Assembly: GCA_002309305.1 (NCBI GenBank)
Contig: DBWR01000002.1
Coordinates: 33,721 to 55,433 of the forward strand
Source: Treponema sp. UBA1233
Lineage (GTDB): Bacteria; Spirochaetota; Spirochaetia; Treponematales; Treponemataceae
Reading direction: 5' to 3'
DNA: 21,713 nt
This document shows positions 7,744-14,461 of the stretch, in pieces. The position numbers were made by a program, and so were the translations under genes. Within the stretch, counting starts at the first letter, position 1. Each line of letters starts with the position of its first letter. The notes below the pieces were generated by a model, which saw nothing but the letters and a program-made list of their open reading frames with translations, made no database searches and had not been told where the DNA came from.

Positions 7744-8277
7744 TTACTCCCCAAAAAGATAATACCATAACAGAGAAAATGGATTTGTAATTAATTTGTT
7801 TTCCGGATACTGATTATAATTATTCAGATTTGGAAAATTCTCTTTTCGTAAAATCTCAATTGGATTCGTTTTACTATTGTATGGTTTAGAAGGATTGTAT
7901 ATTAACACACCTCCGTCACTTAGTATTAAATAACTAACAATTTTTTCTTTATTTGCAAGAATCAGATCTGTATCAGAATAACGATCCATCTGGAAACCAT
8001 TTGTATGTGTATGAATTATTCCCACTCTTTTTATACCTATTAATGAAGATGGGTGGACAGATGTCTTAGAGCCTTTATTTGGAATTGTATAGTAATAATG
8101 ATTATCTTCCGTTTTATAAATTGATGAACCAAGCTCACAATTAAGTCTTATTGAATCATCATTATAAGTTAATGCGAAGTCTTTAGCTGCATCATCCATT
8201 TTTTCGAATAATTGACCTGCTTCCCTTCCATCCGGGTCTATATAGCGTACGGGATTGTTCCCCGCGTAGTGGTACAA
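7744..8277 (-). CDS. Displaced Rhs tip 2: core end plus JAB/DUF4329-like toxin domain
   Basis: After the shared YHYAGNNPVRYIDPDGR end comes a unique domain of about 155 residues. Its order DDAAKDFALTYNDDSIRLNC, ELGSSIYK, YYYTIPNKG, VGIIHTHTNGF (His89, His91), SDTD (Ser101, Asp104) and YLILSDGGVLIYNP matches what I know of DUF4329-type JAB/MPN-fold domains found as Rhs tips. HxH...SxxD is the JAMM-type zinc site; Glu48 could be the catalytic acid. A metal-dependent peptidase activity is therefore plausible but not shown. The in-frame core homology runs upstream to 8406, where a TAA closes it, so the gene is an orphan tip. The TTG used as formal start has no ribosome site. The immunity gene starts four bases after the stop. 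Confidence 0.75.
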   Translation of the reverse strand: MYHYAGNNPVRYIDPDGREAGQLFEKMDDAAKDFALTYNDDSIRLNCELGSSIYKTEDNHYYYTIPNKGSKTSVHPSSLIGIKRVGIIHTHTNGFQMDRYSDTDLILANKEKIVSYLILSDGGVLIYNPSKPYNSKTNPIEILRKENFPNLNNYNQYPENKLITNPFSLLWYYLFGE

Positions 8278-8408
8278 ACCGGCATTGTCTGTGACCTTTC
8301 TTGAGTTATTGCGAAGATAAAGGTGGCGTGTGATGGCTGGCCACCGGCGGTGGGGTGCAGTTTCATTGCTGCGGATGGTGGGTTTTGATGTTATGGTTGG
8401 GCCTCCTT
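8223..8408 (-). repeat. Rhs core-end repeat, copy B (186 bp)
   Basis: This copy matches copy A (7119-7304) over the same length. In frame it reads RRWPAITRHLYLRNNSRKV then TDNAGLYHY and the shared core end. An in-frame TAA overlaps its upstream border (TAAGGAGG), which separates it from any rhs core. Differences from copy A are scattered substitutions that preserve the frame, consistent with common origin and later drift. Confidence 0.85.
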
Positions 8409-8446
8409 AAAACATAATACTGTTATGAATGACAAAGCTTTTCTAG

Positions 8447-8455
8447 ATTATACCA
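8447..8455 (-). promoter_or_regulatory. Candidate extended -10 promoter upstream of Rhs tip 2
   Basis: On the minus strand the sequence reads TGGTATAAT, a TGn extended -10 with a perfect TATAAT. No good -35 is seen. It lies between the end of the tip 3 immunity gene (8467) and repeat copy B, so it could drive tip 2 and its immunity gene. The setting is AT-rich, so chance occurrence is possible. Confidence 0.35.
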
Positions 8456-8466
8456 ACTATTATTAT

Positions 8467-9030
8467 TTAAAATAAAACTTCGTTAAACAAAAAACTGTCC
8501 TCATCTATTTCATCGTCCACAATTCTAGAAAAGAAAAGGATTAATTCTTTATGTTTATTTCTCTGTATTTTATAAAATTTATTGTCAATCATTATCATTT
8601 TATCATTGCATCCTAAACTTAATTGATTTATTTTTTTTCTGCCCGGAAAACAAATACAATACCTGACATCAATGTCTCTGTCAGTCAGCTTTCTCTTTTC
8701 GACAGTTGAATTTTCATTATCATTCTCCATAGAATCTAAAGTAATGATTCCACTTTCTGTGTATATAAAATCTAATTCTAACGAAGTGTTATCTATTTCA
8801 ATTTCTCTGATTTCCTCTAAATCTTTTATTTTATTGTACAAAGAAAAATAATCAACATTCTTTATCTTATATTCCTTCGGATTATTTGAGACATCAGCAA
8901 TTCCTCTTGGATACAAATATTCTGATTCATATGGTACGTATGAAATATAAATAGATTTTGGGTAGAACAGCCAAATGAGCATTATAATTAGTACAAATAG
9001 AACAGAGCTAAATACCAGTTTCTTTTTCAT
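8467..9030 (-). CDS. Probable immunity protein of Rhs tip 3, membrane-anchored
   Basis: A 187-residue protein of no recognised family. Its ATG overlaps the stop of tip 3 as ATGA, which argues for co-translation with that toxin. Residues 3-24 are a basic start followed by a continuous hydrophobic stretch (LVFSSVLFVLIIMLIWLF) with no lipobox. The bulk of the protein is therefore probably held on the outer face of the inner membrane. The soluble part is rich in Asp, Glu, Ile and Lys, with a short acidic stretch (DSMENDNENS) and an acidic C-terminus (VDDEIDEDSF). Function as antagonist of the M91-like toxin is inferred only from gene order and overlap. Confidence 0.6.
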   Translation of the reverse strand: MKKKLVFSSVLFVLIIMLIWLFYPKSIYISYVPYESEYLYPRGIADVSNNPKEYKIKNVDYFSLYNKIKDLEEIREIEIDNTSLELDFIYTESGIITLDSMENDNENSTVEKRKLTDRDIDVRYCICFPGRKKINQLSLGCNDKMIMIDNKFYKIQRNKHKELILFFSRIVDDEIDEDSFLFNEVLF

Positions 9031-9650
9031 CTGTTTATTCCTGAATGCTCCAGTGGAGAAGATACTTTTCTTTGTACTGAGTAATATTTAGTTGGGTTAT
9101 TACGATCATTCGGAACCCACTGTAAGTCATTATAAAAATCACGGCCCTTGCATTCTCCTAAATCGGCTGCAACATTTTTCTCAATAAAAGTTGCGAATTC
9201 TTCTGTAGGCTTATCAAACTTGTTACTCATTAGATTTTGTCTATTATTATTTATGAATTTTTGATACGTAGCCATTCCAGTTTTTGTTCTTTTTTCCCAC
9301 GCATGTGTTAATTCATGCATTAAACAAATTGCAGGACTATTATAATTTCCATTTTTAGCAAGTAGAGTCCATTTTCCACTCCAATAAATTGTATTTGTTT
9401 TTGGATCAAAGAAGTCTGCCCCTTCAGCCGAATCTGAAGAATTAATCCAAGTGCATTCTTTAATTGTGAAAACAGTATCAGAGCTTTGTAATTCTTTGAT
9501 AATTGCACTTCCTGTTTCGGATTGCATTAAATACTTTAGGCTAAGCATAAAATCTTTTTTAAAATCTTGACTAGAGTTGTCATCAAATTTAAACACCCTC
9601 CCATCCGGGTCTATATAGCGTACAGGGTTGTTTCCGGCATAGTGGTACAA
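9027..9650 (-). CDS. Displaced Rhs tip 3: core end plus M91-like zinc metallopeptidase toxin domain
   Basis: After the common core end (residues 1-18) follows a unique domain of about 190 residues. It contains the zincin motif HELTH at 112-116 in PAICLMHELTHAW, preceded by NTIYWSGKW. TEEFATFIEKN at 149-159 probably supplies the third ligand (Glu150 or Glu151). This order matches the M91/NleD-like metallopeptidases known as T3SS effectors and polymorphic toxin tips. It would cleave an unidentified protein in a competing cell. The core homology stops just upstream at a TAA (9668-9666), so this copy keeps only about 69 bases of shared core. The TTG at 9650 has no ribosome site. The stop overlaps the immunity gene start. 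Confidence 0.78.
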   Translation of the reverse strand: MYHYAGNNPVRYIDPDGRVFKFDDNSSQDFKKDFMLSLKYLMQSETGSAIIKELQSSDTVFTIKECTWINSSDSAEGADFFDPKTNTIYWSGKWTLLAKNGNYNSPAICLMHELTHAWEKRTKTGMATYQKFINNNRQNLMSNKFDKPTEEFATFIEKNVAADLGECKGRDFYNDLQWVPNDRNNPTKYYSVQRKVSSPLEHSGINR

Positions 9651-9664
9651 ACCGGAATTGTCTG
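9596..9664 (-). repeat. Rhs core-end repeat, copy C (short, 69 bp)
   Basis: It shares the 3' third of the 186-base repeat, encoding the DNSGLYHY and AGNNPVRYIDPDGR end, and diverges from copies A and B after TGTCTG at 9664. Its junction with unrelated sequence marks one recombination boundary of the array. Confidence 0.8.
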
Positions 9665-9685
9665 CTTAACCAATCACCTCAAACC

Positions 9686-9910
9686 CTAAACATCCTCTTG
9701 TACGACGGCTCCTTCCTGCCATGAGGCAAAAATATATTCGCGGGATTGATAGAAAAAATCCGTATTATAATTTGATATGGCTTTATCAATCCATGAAGAA
9801 TAAACTTTGATCAATGCATCAATGATAAAATCAATGTCATCATCCTCCCCCTCTACGTCGTCGAAGGTTGTTTCACCTTCTCTTCTATTGATACGGATTT
9901 TAGTGTGCCT
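9686..9910 (-). pseudogene. Unexplained open frame behind the small membrane protein; possible gene remnant
   Basis: A minus frame is open for 74 codons between TAA (9913-9911) and TAG (9688-9686) with no ATG or GTG in frame; the only standard start is a TTG about 32 codons in. It overlaps the end of the upstream gene in the -1 frame. Its translation looks protein-like: an acidic linker (EGEDDDIDF), then FIIDALIKVYSSWIDKAIS and FYQSREYIFASWQEG. GGGGGAGG followed by ATGATG lies just upstream but in the wrong frame. It could be the frameshifted tail of the membrane protein, the end of a lost gene, or chance. Confidence 0.35.
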
Positions 9911-10203
9911 TTAAAGACTGGTCTGGCTTCTTTATCTTCTTCTCCCTTCTTGGCGCTTGATCTGCTTCCTATAAAAGCCGCACATACTCCAAGAGCCGGC
10001 ACAAATGCCACAAATGCCAGAATCACATGCCTCATATACCTTGCTATGTCCTGGTTTGATTCTACCACAGAAGCTTCCAACTCGACATTGTCCTGTCCTT
10101 CATCGCTCTGTACGGGACTCTCATATGTGTTAGAAAAAATAAGAAGTGCAATCGCACATGCAAACCAAAACAACACTGCAAAAACAGTTACTTTTACGTT
10201 CAT
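9853..10203 (-). CDS. Small two-helix membrane protein, partner of the zinc-ribbon protein
   Basis: A 116-residue protein with hydrophobic segments at about 6-24 and 60-82. An acidic extracytoplasmic loop (QSDEGQDNVELEASVVESNQ) lies between them, and a charged cytoplasmic tail follows. I recognise no family. The ATG overlaps the stop of the zinc-ribbon gene as ATGA, so the two are almost certainly co-translated and probably act together at the inner membrane. The C-terminus may be altered: a protein-like frame in -1 continues for about 55 codons past this stop. I cannot decide between a genuine stop and a frameshift. Confidence 0.7.
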   Translation of the reverse strand: MNVKVTVFAVLFWFACAIALLIFSNTYESPVQSDEGQDNVELEASVVESNQDIARYMRHVILAFVAFVPALGVCAAFIGSRSSAKKGEEDKEARPVFKGTLKSVSIEEKVKQPSTT

Positions 10204-11696
10204 TTTCCAGCCTCCTTCCTCTTGTCAAAAAAATGCGGAACAGGTCTTGAGCATGCAAGATTGTGTTCCTTTACCTTTGACGCAATCGAAGCAAAAATCG
10301 TGATGATGTTTATTATGGCGGCCACATAACCAGGAATGACGCTTTCTGCTCCAAAGAACCTTACAATTATAAAAGCAAGAACAAGGGCTAGGACCAATTT
10401 GATTGTTGTAAAATCAGTTTTTTTCTTCTTATCTTTTTTACCGGAATCCCCTTTCTGTAAAGTCTTATAACCCTTGTCGTCCGCACGGTTCATTTCCCGA
10501 TCAAGCTTTTGAAGGAAAACCCTTCTGTCAAGAAAGACTTCGCCAAGAGCGGCAAGAAGGGTAAAAAGCCAGAAGGAATTGACTTTCTTGGGATCAGCAA
10601 AATCAAAGTTAAACGCAGGTCCAAAAAGAAGCTCAAGAACAATGAAAAATGGTATTGCCAAAATTATGGACCAGAAAAGGTATTTCTTTACGTCCACAGG
10701 AATACCGGCAAACATCTTTCCAGTAAATCCGTTTATTACAGAATAGAAGACACGCTTTTTATTCTTGTAGGTCAAAAACCACACGGGCAGCATTGCAAGT
10801 TTTGCATCAACATCACAGTAGTCTTCCGGATTCTGCCAAAGAACAGGATCTGTAAAAAACATTGCTTTCTTTCCGTATTTTACCTCTATTTGAATTGCCT
10901 CGCTTCCCTTTACCTTATCCTGAATTTTACCCGCTACGGCAGTCAATCCCTTTGCACAGGCATCTTCCGTATAGGTTTCACTTTTTACATCCGCAATGTC
11001 CGCATAGGAACCGGCCATAATAGCCCCCTTGAACGGCTTTAGGGAAGTAATCGGAAAGTTCTTTATCTCTTCGCTGATTCTGTCTTCCAAGTTTGAAGAA
11101 GCGTCAAAAATCATGCCTTCAACGACTCCGCTTATCTTTGCAGTAGAAATGTAACGTACAAGGCCAATATCATATTTCTGCCTGAAATCGACATCTCTTT
11201 CCGTGTAATCAACAGTTGTCTTGAATTTTACGTCCGCATCTTCCTTGAACTTTTGGCTGTAAATCCAGAATGGAATGTAAAAGTTCCTGAAGTTGCTTTC
11301 CACACTCTCTGCACTCATGTATTTGGGAAGGTAATGTGATTTCCTAAGCTCTTCCATATAGAGCTCAAGGCATTTTTCCTTGGTAACATTAAAAGGTATT
11401 ATATAGGACGGTTTTTGGATCCTTGCAAGACGGCTTTCCAGCGTTACAAAGGTTCCGCAGTATGAGCAGTATTCAACCGCATCCAAATCCGTAGCAAAGA
11501 CTTCCGCACCACAGTTGGGGCATTTGAATATCTTTGCCTCCATTGATTCACCATTAAAGACAAGCTTTTCATCGGCCGATCTTACTTCTTCTATGCTTTC
11601 CGCATCATATTCGCTGTCGCAGTATTCGCAGACCAGCTTTTGCTTTTGTATGTCAAACCGGAGCGTTCCTCCGCAGCCAGGACATCTGTTCGCCAT
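10200..11696 (-). CDS. Double zinc-ribbon, multi-pass membrane protein
   Basis: A 498-residue protein with two N-terminal zinc ribbons: Cys5/Cys8 with Cys23/Cys26 (CPGCGG...CEYC) and Cys59/Cys62 with Cys77/Cys80 (CPNCG...CSYCG). A soluble region of about 250 residues follows (SYIIPFNVTKEKC, FYIPFWIYS). The C-terminal part has about four hydrophobic segments (LFWSIILAIPFFIVLELLF, WLFTLLAALGEVFL, LVLALVLAFIIVRFF, YVAAIINIITIFASIAS). Related proteins are usually labelled zinc-ribbon or TFIIB-type zinc-ribbon proteins of unknown function. A role in membrane stress or protein quality control is only a guess. The start is ATG 11696 because GGAGG lies five bases before it; the frame extends four codons further without a ribosome site. 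It overlaps the small membrane gene downstream. Confidence 0.82.
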   Translation of the reverse strand: MANRCPGCGGTLRFDIQKQKLVCEYCDSEYDAESIEEVRSADEKLVFNGESMEAKIFKCPNCGAEVFATDLDAVEYCSYCGTFVTLESRLARIQKPSYIIPFNVTKEKCLELYMEELRKSHYLPKYMSAESVESNFRNFYIPFWIYSQKFKEDADVKFKTTVDYTERDVDFRQKYDIGLVRYISTAKISGVVEGMIFDASSNLEDRISEEIKNFPITSLKPFKGAIMAGSYADIADVKSETYTEDACAKGLTAVAGKIQDKVKGSEAIQIEVKYGKKAMFFTDPVLWQNPEDYCDVDAKLAMLPVWFLTYKNKKRVFYSVINGFTGKMFAGIPVDVKKYLFWSIILAIPFFIVLELLFGPAFNFDFADPKKVNSFWLFTLLAALGEVFLDRRVFLQKLDREMNRADDKGYKTLQKGDSGKKDKKKKTDFTTIKLVLALVLAFIIVRFFGAESVIPGYVAAIINIITIFASIASKVKEHNLACSRPVPHFFDKRKEAGK

Positions 11697-11711
11697 ACGA
11701 ACCTCCAAACA

Positions 11712-11746
11712 AACAGCCCCCTTCCCGTTTTGAGTTGAGGGCTGTT
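11712..11746 (-). terminator. Hairpin between GH94 and the zinc-ribbon gene
   Basis: AACAGCCC and GGGCTGTT form an eight-base perfect stem around a 19-base loop, downstream of the GH94 stop. On the minus strand the stem is followed only by TGTTTGG, so the T-tract is weak. It could end GH94 transcription or simply attenuate reading into the next gene. Confidence 0.45.
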
Positions 11747-11769
11747 GATGTTGCTTTTAAAGTATAAAA

Positions 11770-14181
11770 TTACAGTGTTACTACGATTTTGTTTTCTGCC
11801 TTGAGCTCGCTTGCCGGAATGTAATCACCTGTGATTTCTTTTCCGTTCAGCTCAATTTTGCTTACTCCGCTTTCCTTGTGGCTTGGATTCTTTACTTCAA
11901 TAGAAAGTCTTGAACCCCTAAAGTCCTTTTCTACCGTAAAGCCATCCCAGTCAGACGGAATTGATGGAGCAATGTGCAGGCCGTAGAAGTCTGGCCTCAT
12001 TCCCAGGATTCCTTCGACACATCCTACCATTACTGTAGAAGCAGTTCCCGTAAGCCAGTGAACGTGTGAACGTCCAAAGCATGGGCTTGCCTTTCCTTCC
12101 GTAAACTGACCGAAGCAGTATGGTTCCAGATGCCTGATTTCTGCACGATCATTCTGATATGCGGGACAGTTTTCCTTGTAGTATTCAAATGCGCGGTTTC
12201 CGTGACCCATGAGTGATTCAGCAAGAATCAGCCATCCCTGAGTCTGAGAGAAGATTCCTGAGTTTTCCTTTACGCCTGCGTTATAGCACAATGCCAGCGC
12301 ACCGTCTATTGCATGAGCATGGAATGGAGGATCCATCAGGATTGCACCGTACTCTGTGTTGAGCTTGTTGTAAACAGTGTCCATTGCAAGATCCCTCTGC
12401 TTTTGATCTGCAAGCCCCGAAATGACCGCCCAGCTCTGCGGATTCAGCCAGGTACGGGCCTCAGGGTCATCCCTCTTTCCTACAACGGTTCCATCTTCTG
12501 CATAACCACGGATGAACTGATCTTCGTTCCAGCAGACTTTATTGATGATGTCCTTCATTTCCTTTTCTTTGTCCTGAAGGAACTTCAAGTATTCGCCGTC
12601 TTTCTTGTATTCCGCAAACTGCTGCATGATGTCCAGGGCATAGTAGAACTGAAGGGCCACAAAAGAAGACTCACCGTTTTTGCCAAGACGAAGACAGTCG
12701 TTCCAGTCGGCATAAAGACCGGCAGGCATTCCGTGGGGTCCCATGTGGTTCAGGGTAAAGTCTATCGCCCTCTTAAGGTGATCGTAAACTGTTCCGCTGT
12801 CCTTGTTTGCATAAGGAATCTCTGTATCAATAAACTTGAGGTTTCCTGTTTCTGCAACATACTTGTACACAGTCGGGAAAAGCCAGAGTGCATCGTCGGC
12901 GCGGTAGGCAGGATGTCCCGTTTCCTTTACGTATGATGCATCCTCAGGTGTGTTTTCGTGGCCTGCGTTGTGGGTGAACTTTACCAGTGGCAATCCACCA
13001 CCATGATGTACCTGAGCAGAAAGCATGAACTTGATTTTTTCTTCCGCCATTTCCGGTGCCAGGTGAATTACACCCTGAATGTCCTGAACAGTATCGCGAT
13101 AACCGTATCCGTTCCTGAGTCCGCAGTAAATCAATGAAGCGGCACGTGACCAAATGAATGTCATGAAGCAGTTGTATGCATGCCATACGTTCATCATTGA
13201 ATTGAATTCCGCACTTGGAGTCTTTACCACAAAGCGTGAAAGATATTTCTTCCAGTATGCCTTGAGTTCGTCAACTTCCTTTTCTACAATTCCGTCTGTA
13301 TCATCGTATGCCTTGATGATTGCCTCTGATTCCTTCTTATGCTTTTCGCCCAAGAGGAAAATCACTTCCTTTGTTTCGCCTGGGTTCAAAGTAATCACAG
13401 AAGAAAGGGCACCACAAGAGTTCATGTTGTAGTTCATTGCTCCAGACAGTTTTCCCTTTTGAACTCCATCCGGGTTGCTGTAATCGGTATAGTTGCTGAA
13501 GAAGGATTCCTTGTCTCCGCATGCTGAATCAACCTTGGCCTTTGCCATTCCAAAGAAGCGTTCAGTTACGTGCTTTCCGTCCTTTTCCTCATCCGTATCC
13601 AGAGCGTCCATGTTGCCGTGAATCTGCTGGATGATGCGGTTCTTGTCAAATAAAGTTCTAGAAATAAAAAGAGAATACTGAAGGTTAACCTGGTCCTGCT
13701 CGTAGTTGCTGTTGTTGGTAAACTCGGCGTATCCGGTTACAGTAAGGTTCCTGGGCTTGCTGTCCTTGTTGGTGACTTTGAGCGCCCAAACCTCATAGCT
13801 TTTTCCAAAGGGAACGTAGTAGCATGCCTCACTTTGAATTGAAGAATAATCCGCCTTGAGCTTTGTGTATCCCAAACCGTGGCGGCACTCGCTCTTGTAA
13901 AGGTCCAGGGGCTTTCCCACCGGCTGCCAGGATGCCGACCAATAGTCCTTTGAGTCGTTGTCCCGGATATAGATGTAGCGTCCAGGCCTGTCAAAGCTGT
14001 TGAAGATATAACGCAGGATTCGTCCGTTTGCACCTGACTTTGCAAAACTGTATCCGCCCGCATTGTTTGAGATGAGTGCTCCATATTCCGGTGAACCCAG
14101 GTAGTTGGCCCATGGCTCCGGGGTATCGGGTCTGGTAATCACATACTCTTTGTTTTCGTCATCAAAATATCCGTATTTCAT
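11770..14181 (-). CDS. GH94 disaccharide phosphorylase (cellobiose/chitobiose phosphorylase type)
   Basis: This cytoplasmic enzyme (no signal peptide) splits a beta-linked disaccharide with phosphate, giving a sugar 1-phosphate and saving ATP. The 803-residue length fits GH94. It opens with MKYGYFDDENKEYVITRPDT, then NYLGSPEYGALISN, NAGGYSF and RHGLGYTK. The catalytic acid region is ADWNDCLRLG, with DWND at 492-495 (Asp495), and GYGYRDTVQD lies at 358-367. The pattern RDNDSKDYWSASWQPV and the GYRDTVQD form remind me of the chitobiose-phosphorylase branch, so the substrate could be cellobiose, diacetylchitobiose or another disaccharide. Start ATG 14181 is preceded by AAGGAGG at 11 bases; the frame is open a further 20 codons but its first ATG lies upstream of the promoter -10. 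A consensus-like promoter sits at 14213-14241. Confidence 0.88.
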   Translation of the reverse strand: MKYGYFDDENKEYVITRPDTPEPWANYLGSPEYGALISNNAGGYSFAKSGANGRILRYIFNSFDRPGRYIYIRDNDSKDYWSASWQPVGKPLDLYKSECRHGLGYTKLKADYSSIQSEACYYVPFGKSYEVWALKVTNKDSKPRNLTVTGYAEFTNNSNYEQDQVNLQYSLFISRTLFDKNRIIQQIHGNMDALDTDEEKDGKHVTERFFGMAKAKVDSACGDKESFFSNYTDYSNPDGVQKGKLSGAMNYNMNSCGALSSVITLNPGETKEVIFLLGEKHKKESEAIIKAYDDTDGIVEKEVDELKAYWKKYLSRFVVKTPSAEFNSMMNVWHAYNCFMTFIWSRAASLIYCGLRNGYGYRDTVQDIQGVIHLAPEMAEEKIKFMLSAQVHHGGGLPLVKFTHNAGHENTPEDASYVKETGHPAYRADDALWLFPTVYKYVAETGNLKFIDTEIPYANKDSGTVYDHLKRAIDFTLNHMGPHGMPAGLYADWNDCLRLGKNGESSFVALQFYYALDIMQQFAEYKKDGEYLKFLQDKEKEMKDIINKVCWNEDQFIRGYAEDGTVVGKRDDPEARTWLNPQSWAVISGLADQKQRDLAMDTVYNKLNTEYGAILMDPPFHAHAIDGALALCYNAGVKENSGIFSQTQGWLILAESLMGHGNRAFEYYKENCPAYQNDRAEIRHLEPYCFGQFTEGKASPCFGRSHVHWLTGTASTVMVGCVEGILGMRPDFYGLHIAPSIPSDWDGFTVEKDFRGSRLSIEVKNPSHKESGVSKIELNGKEITGDYIPASELKAENKIVVTL

Positions 14182-14212
14182 GATAGAAACATCCTCCTTA
14201 ATTTCCATTTTC

Positions 14213-14241
14213 ATATTACAGTTGAATAGAACATTTTTCAA
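14213..14241 (-). promoter_or_regulatory. Sigma-70-type promoter of the GH94 gene
   Basis: On the minus strand TTGAAA, 17 bases, TAATAT: five of six matches at each box with optimal spacing. The transcript would start about 25-30 bases before the ATG at 14181 and include its AAGGAGG. A G6/C6 run (14250-14255) sits eight bases upstream of the -35 box. Confidence 0.7.
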
Positions 14242-14249
14242 GCAAAAAA

Positions 14250-14304
14250 GGGGGGAAATTTACATCAATTTTGGCCCTTCATTTTCAACAAAAATCCCCC
14301 CCCC
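14250..14304. repeat. Paired G6 and C9 homopolymer tracts in the divergent promoter region
   Basis: Plus strand has six G at 14250-14255 and nine C at 14296-14304, which can pair across a 40-base loop (AAAGGGGGG with CCCCCC). They lie between the GH94 promoter and the promoter of the transporter gene. Slippage-prone; any regulatory effect is inference. The remaining bases of this 280-base gap hold the two promoters and no gene. Confidence 0.5.
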
Positions 14305-14333
14305 GGCTACCACGGTACCACCACCCGTCCCGA

Positions 14334-14362
14334 TTGCACAAAACGGCAAAATGTTGTATCTT
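14334..14362 (+). promoter_or_regulatory. Candidate promoter of the queuosine-precursor transporter gene
   Basis: TTGCAC, 17 bases, TATCTT on the plus strand. Spacing is ideal and the boxes match four of six each. It would give a leader of about 90 bases before ATG 14462. I looked for a preQ1 riboswitch in that leader and did not find the expected motif. Confidence 0.45.
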
Positions 14363-14461
14363 TCCCCTACATTCAAAAGACAGTTCGAAGTCCTTCCTGT
14401 CGTTAAACAAAACCAGGTCAACGTTTTTACGATATGGAATCTCTCTGTCAGGAGGTTTCAA

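Larger units (their letters stand above)
6105..9664 (-). other. Array of three orphan Rhs toxin tip-immunity modules
   Basis: Three modules lie head to tail in one orientation: tip 3 with its immunity gene, tip 2 with its immunity gene, tip 1 with its immunity gene. Each begins with the same rhs core end and then carries unrelated toxin and immunity genes. The whole block is clearly more AT-rich than the flanking MATE and zinc-ribbon genes. No full rhs core, secretion gene, transposase or integrase is in the window. The layout matches the known idea of displaced Rhs/CDI tips acting as a reservoir for recombination with an expressed rhs gene elsewhere. Confidence 0.75.

Noticed and set aside
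7119..9664. Repeated segments at about 1.1-1.4 kb spacing as a CRISPR-like or transposon-end array
   Set aside because: The repeats are long, in frame and encode the Rhs core end; spacers are genes, and no transposase or terminal inverted repeats are seen.
9853..9910. Programmed -1 frameshift joining the small membrane protein to the frame behind it
   Set aside because: No canonical X XXY YYZ slippery site is present in the overlap; kept only as one of several explanations.
12313..12936. 207-codon plus-strand open frame opposite the GH94 gene
   Set aside because: It lies fully inside conserved GH94 coding sequence on the other strand and shows no family features.
14363..14461. preQ1 riboswitch in the leader of the YhhQ-family gene
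   Set aside because: I found only a short GACAG/CTGTC stem and not the conserved loop and A-rich tail of a preQ1 aptamer.
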